Source of the DNA: DAIQNV01 sp036788215
GTDB lineage: Bacteria > Planctomycetota > Phycisphaerae > Phycisphaerales > UBA1924
Direction of reading: 5' to 3'
NCBI GenBank assembly: GCA_036788215.1
Contig: DAIQNV010000001.1
Location: 1-64,000, forward strand
Length of the DNA: 64,000 bases
In this document: one piece after another, positions 1-6,494 of the stretch
Position numbering within the stretch: position 1 is the first letter of the stretch
How the letters are laid out: every line of letters begins with the position of its first letter
Made by a program: the position numbers and the translations under genes
Notes under the pieces: model-generated
Told to the model about the DNA's origin: nothing
Seen by the model: the letters and a program-made list of their open reading frames with translations, nothing else
The model's database searches: none

Positions 1-403
1 CGGTCGCGAGGAGTTCAGCAGCGAGGGCCAGGTTCCGCCTCAGGTTCGTCGCGTCAAGGACCAGCACAACGCGGTCGACCGCGCCGGGCGTGTGCCCCGC
101 CAGCGCTGCTTTGCCGTCCAGCACATCCCGGCAGACGAGCGACTCGCCGGTGTCGAGGTCGAGCCCGTAGATCCCGGGCAGGTCGATCAGCGTGAGCGGG
201 CGCCCGTCCGGGTGCGCGACACGGGCGACGTGCGCCTCCTGCGTCGTGCCCGGGAAGTTGGCGGTCTTCTGCTTCGCCCCCACGGCGCGGTTGAAGAGCG
301 TCGTCTTGCCCACGTTGGGGTTGCCCACCAGCGCGACGACCGTGGTCCCGGCTTCTGAAGCGTCGGGCACGCGAGTCTCTGGAGAGGGGGAGGTGGTCGT
401 CAT
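1..403 (-). CDS. feoB: Ferrous iron transporter FeoB, N-terminal part (cut by window edge)
   Basis: Only the first 134 codons are inside the window. They encode the cytosolic GTPase domain of FeoB, the inner-membrane Fe(II) transporter. G1 is GNPNVGKTT (residues 27-35), G3 is DLPG (74-77), and the FeoB-typical DATNLRRNL follows (117-125). The ATG at 401-403 lies 8 nt after the feoA stop, so feoA-feoB is an operon read leftward. The membrane part is beyond the edge. The N-terminus has about 20 extra residues before the G domain, rich in T, S and P. Confidence 0.93.
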   Translation of the reverse strand, partial: MTTTSPSPETRVPDASEAGTTVVALVGNPNVGKTTLFNRAVGAKQKTANFPGTTQEAHVARVAHPDGRPLTLIDLPGIYGLDLDTGESLVCRDVLDGKAALAGHTPGAVDRVVLVLDATNLRRNLALAAELLAT

Positions 404-411
404 CGACGGGC

Positions 412-720
412 TCACGCCGGACGCACGAGCACGCGGGCCGCGAGCGTGCGGTCGATGCCGATACGGCACCCGCCCCCGCACGCGGTCTCGATCGCCACGA
501 TGCAGTGGCGTCCCCCACGGCACACCCGCAGGCGGCACTCGGGACGGAGGCCCATGGCGCGGAGCGTCTGCCCCGTCGCGTCGTCGCCCGAGCAGACGAG
601 GACGCCATACGCGCCGCGCTTGAGCTGCGTCAGCGGGATCGGCGCGATCGTGGCCGACGCCTGCTCGAGGACGGGCGCAGGCTTGAAGCTGGGGGTGGGG
701 TGGGCGACCGACTGGACCAC
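412..720 (-). CDS. feoA: FeoA-family protein, cysteine-rich
   Basis: A 102-residue SH3-like FeoA protein, the small cytosolic partner of FeoB. The family core runs from IPLTQLKRGAYG (about residue 28) through the central RAMGL to the C-terminal AARVLV. I chose the GTG at 718-720 because AGGAGG sits 8 nt upstream. A longer open frame starts at 873 but would run across the promoter at 744-772. It has six cysteines (43, 62, 67, 73, 81, 85), more than I expect for FeoA, so metal binding or redox sensing is possible but is only inference. Confidence 0.85.
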   Translation of the reverse strand: MVQSVAHPTPSFKPAPVLEQASATIAPIPLTQLKRGAYGVLVCSGDDATGQTLRAMGLRPECRLRVCRGGRHCIVAIETACGGGCRIGIDRTLAARVLVRPA

Positions 721-743
721 GCGGGAGACCTCCTGGGGCGGAG

Positions 744-772
744 ACGATACGGCAATTGAGACTGGGTCGCAA
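744..772 (-). promoter_or_regulatory. feoAB promoter with overlapping candidate Fur-type operator
   Basis: Reading leftward, a -35 box TTGCGA (772-767), a 17-nt spacer and a -10 box TATCGT (749-744) lie just before feoA. An imperfect inverted repeat, TTGAGAC-N3-GTCGCAA on the plus strand (756-772), covers the -35 and most of the spacer. That is where a repressor would sit. A Fur-family regulator is the obvious candidate because of the iron-uptake target, but the site is not a classic E. coli Fur box. Confidence 0.55.
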
Positions 773-906
773 TCGCGCTCAACACGATAGCGTAATCGGA
801 CCCAGGAGTCCACGAAGCCGGCGAGGGCTTCTCCCCGCGAACTGAACGCGAATTCACTGGGGCAGGCCCCCACACCCCTTCAGACTCCGGGGTGAGGAGG
901 TCCTTC

Positions 907-1584
907 ATGCTCACCGCGCTCGCGCTCAACTGCTCGCTGAACAACTCCAGCAAGGACTCGCACACCCAGACGCTCATCGACCGCCTGTTCGGGGTGGTTG
1001 AATCGCTCGGCGTCCGCACCAAGACGATCCGCCTCGCGGACAAAAGGATCCCGCCCGGCATCACCGACGACGCGGGTGAGGGCGACGAGTGGCCCCAGGT
1101 GCTCGACGAGATCCGGAAGGCGGACATCCTCGTCTTCGGCTCGCCCATCTGGATGGGCCAGCTCTCCTCGGTGGGCCAGCTCGCGCTCGAGCGCCTCAAT
1201 GGCTCGCCCCCGAAGGACAAGCAGACGGGCCAGTTCATCCTCTACAACAAGGTCGTGGGATTCGCGGTCACCGGCAACGAGGACGGCGCTCAGAACACCA
1301 TCCGCCAGCTCATGCTCGCGCTGAACCACCTCGGCGCGACCGTCCCGCCCAATGTCGACACCTACTGGCTAGGCGAAGCCGGCCCCGGCCCGAGCTACGG
1401 CGACGACGGCACCGGCCTCGACCACGAGTACACCAACAAGACGACGCTCTACGCCGCCCACAACCTCGTCTGGTTCGCCCGCCTCCTGCGCGAGCACCCG
1501 ATCCCGACGAACCTGAAGACGCTCGGGAAACGGGCGAGCGAGGGCAGCCTCGAGGCGATGCCCTCCGCGGTCTCACGCAAGTGA
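907..1584 (+). CDS. NAD(P)H-dependent FMN reductase / flavodoxin-like oxidoreductase
   Basis: A 225-residue single-domain flavodoxin-fold protein. The N-terminal strand is followed by the FMN-phosphate loop region NCSLNNSSKDSHT (8-20). The second FMN loop FGSPIWMGQ is at 77-85, and a third, FAVTGNEDGAQN, lies near residue 120. These are hallmarks of NADPH-dependent FMN or quinone reductases, which act in the cytosol; the actual acceptor cannot be told. The ATG at 907 is preferred because GAGGAGG ends 6 nt before it. It stands alone, divergent from feoA. Confidence 0.8.
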   Translation: MLTALALNCSLNNSSKDSHTQTLIDRLFGVVESLGVRTKTIRLADKRIPPGITDDAGEGDEWPQVLDEIRKADILVFGSPIWMGQLSSVGQLALERLNGSPPKDKQTGQFILYNKVVGFAVTGNEDGAQNTIRQLMLALNHLGATVPPNVDTYWLGEAGPGPSYGDDGTGLDHEYTNKTTLYAAHNLVWFARLLREHPIPTNLKTLGKRASEGSLEAMPSAVSRK

Positions 1585-1585
1585 G

Positions 1586-1837
1586 TCAGCGCCGACGCTT
1601 CGACCGCAGCATGACCAGCCCGATGCCCGCCGGCACCGCCCCGCCCGCCGCGATGCCCACGCGCCACAGGATGCGCTCGGGGCGCTCGTTCTTCTCGTCG
1701 ATCTCGGGCTCCGCCATCGGATCGGCGACCACGCCCTGGTAGAGGGCGCCGAGCTCGAGGACCGCGAGCGTCGCGCCGGTCGCCATCGCGCCGATGCCGC
1801 AGAGGAGGAAGACGAAACCCGTCGCCTTCCGGCCCAT
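1586..1837 (-). CDS. Small two-helix membrane protein, unknown function
   Basis: An 83-residue protein with two hydrophobic segments (about 7-32 and 59-77) separated by an acidic, proline-containing loop, and a basic C-terminus. I do not recognise a family. Its start overlaps the stop of the upstream CoA-transferase gene by one base (TGATG), so it is very likely co-translated with it. Its stop abuts the convergent flavodoxin-like gene. A membrane-bound accessory role cannot be inferred beyond operon position. Confidence 0.6.
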   Translation of the reverse strand: MGRKATGFVFLLCGIGAMATGATLAVLELGALYQGVVADPMAEPEIDEKNERPERILWRVGIAAGGAVPAGIGLVMLRSKRRR

Positions 1838-2589
1838 CAGCCCCGCACCGTCCGCTGCTCGATCCTCTTCTCGCTCTTCGACCGGATCACGCGATCGACG
1901 AAGCTCCCGGGCGTGTGCACCGTGTCGGGGTCAAGGTCGCCCAGGCCCACGACCTCGTCCACCTCCGCGATGGTAAAGGCCGAGGCGGTCGCCATCATCG
2001 GGTTGAAGTTCCGCGCGGTCTTGCGGTAGATCAGGTTCCCGAAGGGGTCGGCCTTGTCCGCCTTCACGAGCGCCAGGTCCGCGAAGAGCCCGGTCTCCAG
2101 CACGAACTCGCGCTCGGGGAAGGCGTCGGCGTTCACCTTCGCGTTCGCCGCGGGCAGGCGCAGCTTCCGTGTTTCCTTCCCCTCGGCGATCTTCGTGCCC
2201 GCCCCGGTCGCGGTGAAGAACGCGGGAATGCCCGCCCCGCCCGCGCGGATCCGCTCCGCGAGCGTGCCCTGCGGGTTGAACTCGACCTCGAGCTCCCCGT
2301 CGATGAACTGCTTCTCGAAGGTCGCGTTCTCCCCCACATAGCTCGAGATCATCTTCGCGATCTGGCGTGTCTGCAGCAGCAGCCCGAGGCCCCAGTCATC
2401 GACGCCCGCGTTGTTGCTGATGCAGGTCAGCCCCTTCACGCCCGAATCCCGCAGCGCGACGATCAATTGCTCCGGGATCCCGCACAGCCCGAAGCCCCCC
2501 ACCATCACGGTGCACCCGTCGTAGAGGACCCCCCGCTCCTTCAGGTCCGCCATCGCCTTCGAAGCGGTCTCGTAGAGCTTCTCAGCCAT
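1837..2589 (-). CDS. scoA: 3-oxoacid CoA-transferase subunit A
   Basis: A 250-residue alpha subunit of succinyl-CoA:3-ketoacid (or acetoacetate) CoA-transferase, which moves CoA between succinyl-CoA and a 3-oxoacid in the cytosol. The family I CoA-transferase glycine-rich motif GGFGLCGIPE is at 31-40, the SNNAG motif at 59-63, and GAGIPAFFTATGAGTKIAEG lies in the middle. Full length. The beta subunit, which carries the catalytic glutamate, is normally the next gene but is absent here; a two-helix protein follows instead. The start overlaps the upstream lipoprotein gene by 8 nt. Confidence 0.9.
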   Translation of the reverse strand: MAEKLYETASKAMADLKERGVLYDGCTVMVGGFGLCGIPEQLIVALRDSGVKGLTCISNNAGVDDWGLGLLLQTRQIAKMISSYVGENATFEKQFIDGELEVEFNPQGTLAERIRAGGAGIPAFFTATGAGTKIAEGKETRKLRLPAANAKVNADAFPEREFVLETGLFADLALVKADKADPFGNLIYRKTARNFNPMMATASAFTIAEVDEVVGLGDLDPDTVHTPGSFVDRVIRSKSEKRIEQRTVRG

Positions 2590-3315
2590 CGCTGCCTCCG
2601 TCCCCGGGCCCTTCCTCCGGGCGATCCACGAACACGGTCACGAACACCCGGTACCCGCCCTCGACCTCCCGCACCGCGGTCCGATCGGGGATCGCACCCT
2701 GCGCCAGCCTCTCGCCCACCACGCTCACCAGGCGCTCGCGCGCCTCACCGAGCGCCGTCCGCCGGGCCTCGCGGAGATCCGGGTCGATCGCGTCGCCCCC
2801 GGCACTGACGCGGATGCCGGAGACATTGGGCCCGAGCGCGTACCACTCGGGCACCTCGGGCAGGGGCTCCTCCGCTGCTTCGGGCTCGGGCTCAGGATCG
2901 GTCGCAGGCTCAGGCTCGGGCTCGGCGGGCGCCGCAGCGGGCACCTCGAGCGTGCTCGCGACCGGCGAAGGCGTGGGCTCGGTCGCCCGGGGCGCGGGCT
3001 CCTCCGGGGTCGTCCGCTCCAGTTGCGTCACCGCGGGCGCCGGCTCTTTGGGAGGGGTCGCGGGCGTCGTGCAGCCGGCCAATCCAAGCACCAGCACAAC
3101 CACCGGCCCAGCCGCCCCCACCCGCCGCACCCACGCCAGCCTGTCCTTTGCNNNNNNNNNNNNNNNNNNNNNNNNNNNNNNNNNNNNNNNNNNNNNNNNN
3201 NNNNNNNNNNNNNNNNNNNNNNNNNNNNNNNNNNNNNNNNNNNNNNNNNNNCAACCACCGGCCCAGCCGCCCCCACCCGCCGCACCCACGCCAGCCTGTC
3301 CTTTGCATCTGCCAT
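2582..3315 (-). CDS. Lipoprotein of the LPP20 type (interrupted by a false assembly gap)
   Basis: The gene contains a 100-N gap (3152-3251) flanked by a 55-bp duplication. Removing 155 bp leaves 579 nt, a clean 192-residue frame from ATG 3313-3315 to the stop at 2582. The predicted N-terminus MADAKDRLAWVRR is followed by a hydrophobic core and the lipobox LAGC, so it is an exported lipoprotein. The middle is a low-complexity P/E/A-rich linker. The C-terminal 75 residues (A-R-x-x-A-L-x-x-A-R pattern) resemble the LPP20/DUF-type lipoprotein fold. It lies 32 nt after nrdR and overlaps scoA by 8 nt. Confidence 0.7.
3097..3306. other. Scaffold gap (100 N) with 55-bp duplicated contig ends
   Basis: Positions 3097-3151 and 3252-3306 are the same 55 bases, separated by exactly 100 N. 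This is what a scaffolder leaves when it joins two contigs that actually overlap. The true sequence probably contains one copy and no gap. The reading frame of the lipoprotein gene is continuous only under that model. Confidence 0.9.
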
Positions 3316-3347
3316 ACCAGAGCCTACGCCCCGACCACCACCCACCC

Positions 3348-3848
3348 TCACGACCCCTTCTTGAAGAGGTCCTGCTGGTTCCGGGCCTCCGGGGGGCGGG
3401 CCATCAGGTCGTCCACCTCGCGCCGGATGTCCTCCAGCGTCCCCAGCTCCAGGTGCTCGGTCGCGAAGCGGATGTACGCCACCTCGTCGATCGCCCGGAG
3501 CCTCGCCAGCACCCGCTCCCCGATCACGAGGCTGGGCACCTCGCGCTCGAACTCCGCGTGCAGCTCGTCCTCGACCTCCTCGACCAGCCGGGCCTTGGCC
3601 TCCTCCCCCACGGGCCGCTTGCCGCAGGCCGCGGAGACGCCCCGGAGGATGTTCTCGGGGGCGAAGGGGACGCGGGTGCCGTCCTTTTTGACGACGATGA
3701 GGCGGTTGGGCTGCTCGATGCGTTCGTAGGTGGTGAAGCGCTTCTCGCATTCCAGGCACTGGCGGCGCCGCCGGATGACCTTCCCGCCCTCGGTGGAGCG
3801 GGAATCGATCACCTTGTCCTCGTTGGCCTGGCAGTAGGGGCAGATCAT
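3348..3848 (-). CDS. nrdR: Transcriptional repressor NrdR
   Basis: A 166-residue zinc-ribbon/ATP-cone repressor of ribonucleotide reductase genes. The ribbon cysteines are C3, C6, C31 and C34 (MICPYC and CLEC), followed by FTTYERIE and the ATP-cone from about residue 49 (VKKDGTRVPF). The start is set at the ATG giving MICPYC, the usual NrdR N-terminus; an upstream in-frame extension is proline-rich and unlike the family. It heads the minus-strand run with the lipoprotein, scoA and the small membrane protein. No ribonucleotide reductase gene is in the window. Confidence 0.95.
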   Translation of the reverse strand: MICPYCQANEDKVIDSRSTEGGKVIRRRRQCLECEKRFTTYERIEQPNRLIVVKKDGTRVPFAPENILRGVSAACGKRPVGEEAKARLVEEVEDELHAEFEREVPSLVIGERVLARLRAIDEVAYIRFATEHLELGTLEDIRREVDDLMARPPEARNQQDLFKKGS

Positions 3849-3952
3849 GGGGCACCGGGCCTCGGCCCCCACGACGGGCGGGGGTTCGGGTGGGGGGAGA
3901 GGCTCAGTGTGGCGTCTGGAGGGTCCGGCGTCAACGCGGCCCACCTGCCGGG

Positions 3953-5947
3953 CTAGTCGGCAGCGGAAAGCTCCAACAGGTCGCCCGGCTCGATGAACCC
4001 GGACTCGACCTTGCCGGAGAGCAGGTCCTCGACCGCAACCGTTGCCGAAGGTGCCCCAGCACGCTCCAGCGAGAGCTCCCAGTTGCCCGTCGGAATGTCC
4101 AGCCCGCGCAAAACCTGGTCGACCTTCAGCCGCCCGTTCGCCGGCAGACCGAAGGTCATGGGCTCGTTGTCATTCCAAGCCGCGACCACATAGATCAAGC
4201 CGCCGCCCTTGTCGCGCGGAGTGGGGCTGCGTTCGGCGATGGACCGTTCGAGACGGGCGATCTCGTGCTCGACGCCCCGAATGGTTCGGAGGAGGCTGGT
4301 CTCCGACTGTTCCATGTTGCGTCGCTGATCGATCGACTCGGTCCGCGTCATCGCGTGCCGCAGCGATTCGAGCTGGCCCAGCTGCACCGCCAGTTCCCGA
4401 CGCTTGGCCCGGAGCCGGTCGGACATCTGCTCACCGGTCAGCGCGGGTACGAACGAGGCCGGGGTCGGCTCGGGATCAAAGGCCGGAAGTGTCGACCCGC
4501 TCGCACGACCCGATATCGAAGCACCAACGACAGCATCCGCATCGGAGGCAGCGTCCGCCGCCCGCCCGTACTCCACATCCAGCAGCACCTGCCGCACCCG
4601 CTCCAGCCGCGCGTCCACATCCTTCAGCCGCAGCTCCAAAGTTGCGGCTTCGTGCTCCAGTTCCGCCAGTCGCGCTGACCTTCTGGCCTCTTCTTGCGCT
4701 GGCACACTCTCGAACGGGCTCACAGCCACCCGGCTCGACTCCGCCCGAAGCGACCCCAACCGCTGATCGATCGCCACCCGCTCGGTCTCCAGCCGCTGCT
4801 TCTCCTCCGTCAGCGCGGCCCGACGATCCGAATCGCCCCGCGAAGCCGAGCGGTTGCTCTGGGGGGCAGGCAGCGCGCCGTCCGACATCGCCATCGTCGA
4901 CGCGGCAAGGTCCGGCCGCCCCGGCACGCCGTACTCGAGATCGAGCAGCACCTCCCGGATGCGTTCGATCCGCTGATTCAACAACTTGCGTTCTGCCTCG
5001 ATCAAGCTGTTTTCGCGTATCAACTTCATCGATCGCTCGCCGCCCTCCCGCTGTTGTTCCTCTGTCAGTTCGGATCGCCCGAAGGGATTGGACTGGGCCA
5101 TGGCCCGTTGAATCAAGGTACTGCGGTCCGACAAGTCGCCGAGTTGGTCGAAGACCCGCTCCAACTCCGCGTTCAACTCCTCAACCCGCCCCTCCACCAC
5201 CGCCCGCCGCGACTCGACAACCTCCTCCGCCCGGCGCTCCCGCTCCGCCCGCAGCCTTTCCGCGTCCTCCTCCAGCGACGCCAGCACCCACTCCACGCCC
5301 TCCTGCACATCCGCGGGCGCGACGACGAAGAGCGTGTTGCCCAGGAGCTTGATCCGCGACTCGCCCCCGAACCGCTCCCACTCCGCCGGCTTCACGAGGT
5401 CCGTGATCGATTCAACCAGCCGCTCGCCCGCCGGCGTCGTGCCCAGGGGCTCGTCCGACAGCCCGAGCCCGTGCACCGAATACCGCCGGATGCCCTCAAA
5501 GGCATTGCTGGCGAACTCGACCTCGCCCGCGAATGTGCCGGCAGCCGCACCACCCGCCCCACCGGCCCCACCAGACCCGGGCTGGTTCAGCCCACCCGTC
5601 ACCCCCACCGTCCCGATCGCGATCGCACCGCCCACCAGTCCGAATATCGCCGCGTGCATCCAGAGCCTCCTTCGGTTCACAGCAGCGGCCTCACGGAACC
5701 GCCTGGCCAGGTCCGCCGTTTCGCCCAACTCCCCCACCGCCGCCCGCACCGCCTCGGGCTCACTCAGCCCGGTGATGGTCAGGTCATCCACCCGCGACCG
5801 CAGGTGGTCCTCCAATTCCTGCCGGATCGCCCGCCGACGGGCCGCGGGGACGCCCAGCATCGACTCCAGCACATCGAGCCAGTCGCCGATCGGGTCCCGC
5901 CCGCTGGGGGTCGTGTCGAGCTCCGTCTTTTTCCGGGTTGTGGTCAT
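3953..5947 (-). CDS. PadR-coupled membrane sensor: HAAS-like domain, TM helix, secretin-N-like and coiled-coil region, SLBB-like C-terminus
   Basis: A 664-residue protein. Residues about 15-90 form a small helical domain (GDWLDVLESMLGVPAARR, LEDHLRSRVDDL) of the HAAS/DUF1700 type that accompanies PadR regulators. One membrane helix follows (about 95-117), then a Gly/Ala linker. Next comes a segment resembling the N-domain seen in planctomycete secretin-like proteins (about 150-230, LVESITDLVKPAEWERFGG). Long R/E-rich coiled coils fill 235-570. A C-terminal SLBB-like ligand-binding segment closes it (LKVDQVLRGLDIPTGNWEL). The ATG (5945-5947) overlaps the padR stop as ATGA. Likely a sensor that controls PadR; this role is inference. 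Confidence 0.65.
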   Translation of the reverse strand: MTTTRKKTELDTTPSGRDPIGDWLDVLESMLGVPAARRRAIRQELEDHLRSRVDDLTITGLSEPEAVRAAVGELGETADLARRFREAAAVNRRRLWMHAAIFGLVGGAIAIGTVGVTGGLNQPGSGGAGGAGGAAAGTFAGEVEFASNAFEGIRRYSVHGLGLSDEPLGTTPAGERLVESITDLVKPAEWERFGGESRIKLLGNTLFVVAPADVQEGVEWVLASLEEDAERLRAERERRAEEVVESRRAVVEGRVEELNAELERVFDQLGDLSDRSTLIQRAMAQSNPFGRSELTEEQQREGGERSMKLIRENSLIEAERKLLNQRIERIREVLLDLEYGVPGRPDLAASTMAMSDGALPAPQSNRSASRGDSDRRAALTEEKQRLETERVAIDQRLGSLRAESSRVAVSPFESVPAQEEARRSARLAELEHEAATLELRLKDVDARLERVRQVLLDVEYGRAADAASDADAVVGASISGRASGSTLPAFDPEPTPASFVPALTGEQMSDRLRAKRRELAVQLGQLESLRHAMTRTESIDQRRNMEQSETSLLRTIRGVEHEIARLERSIAERSPTPRDKGGGLIYVVAAWNDNEPMTFGLPANGRLKVDQVLRGLDIPTGNWELSLERAGAPSATVAVEDLLSGKVESGFIEPGDLLELSAAD

Positions 5948-6345
5948 GCCGTCGCACCCCCGCCCTCGACCGCATCCCCCACCGGCGCGATGAACGCCTC
6001 CACGATCGCGGTGAACCGGCGGTGGGCCTCGATCCGGCTCGCCAGGCGGCGTTCGCCCTTGGCGCTGAGCCGATACCACTTCCGCCGGCGTCCGCCGGCC
6101 TCAGGGTCGGCCCCCTCCGCCTTCACCTCTTCCCACGACGCGGTCACCAGCCCCTGCTTCTCGAGCTTCGTCATCAATGGGTACAGCTTCGCCGGCCCGA
6201 GGCTGAACGCCCCCTCCGACAGGGCCGACACCCGCTTGCCGATCCGGTACCCGTACGCACTCCCCCCCGCCAACACGCTCAGCACCAGGAGCTCCGCGTG
6301 CTCGGGGGTCAGGGTCGGGCTCGTTTCCGCGTCACGCTCGCTCAC
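5944..6345 (-). CDS. PadR-family transcriptional regulator
   Basis: A 133-residue winged-helix regulator. The PadR signature is clear: ELLVLSVLAGGSAYGYRIGKR, then FSLGPAKLYPLMTKLEKQGLV, then the wing RRRKWYRLSAKGERRL. The GTG at 6343-6345 is chosen because a GGAG lies about 9 nt upstream and residues before it do not match the family. The stop overlaps the sensor gene start by 4 nt. The divergent spacer to thrS contains palindromes that could be its operator. Confidence 0.88.
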   Translation of the reverse strand: MSERDAETSPTLTPEHAELLVLSVLAGGSAYGYRIGKRVSALSEGAFSLGPAKLYPLMTKLEKQGLVTASWEEVKAEGADPEAGGRRRKWYRLSAKGERRLASRIEAHRRFTAIVEAFIAPVGDAVEGGGATA

Positions 6346-6393
6346 AACCAGTCTCCAGCCGGGGGCACCGTACAGATTTCGCCCGCCAAACCA

Positions 6394-6422
6394 GATATAT
6401 CGACTCTTGATATATCGATCAA
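6394..6422. promoter_or_regulatory. Palindromic operator candidate between padR and thrS
   Basis: In an otherwise GC-rich spacer, an AT-rich patch holds two copies of GATATATCGA (6394-6403 and 6409-6418). They form TATATC-N7-GATATA (6396-6414), and a second nested palindrome TTGAT-N6-ATCAA (6407-6422) follows. PadR proteins bind inverted repeats near their own promoters, so autoregulation is likely. Control of thrS would be a side effect of its position. Confidence 0.5.
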
Positions 6423-6482
6423 GCCAGAAAGTTGCACAAGGCCCGAGAAAATCCAACCCCCATCCCCCCCCCCCGCCCCCAC

Positions 6483-6488
6483 TACCAT
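6483..6488 (+). promoter_or_regulatory. -10-like TACCAT box, 6 nt before thrS start
   Basis: TACCAT is followed by six bases and the ATG of thrS, with no Shine-Dalgarno sequence. This spacing suggests a leaderless transcript. A C-rich run (about 6461-6482) lies immediately upstream. Confidence 0.45.
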
Positions 6489-6494
6489 CCCGCC

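Noticed and set aside
744..772. Classic E. coli-type Fur box
   Set aside because: The AT-rich GATAAT hexamers are missing. Only an imperfect TTGAGAC-N3-GTCGCAA repeat is seen, so the regulator is left open.
412..873. FeoA starting at 873
   Set aside because: The extra 51 residues overlap the promoter/operator and do not resemble FeoA. AGGAGG before the GTG at 720 sets the start.
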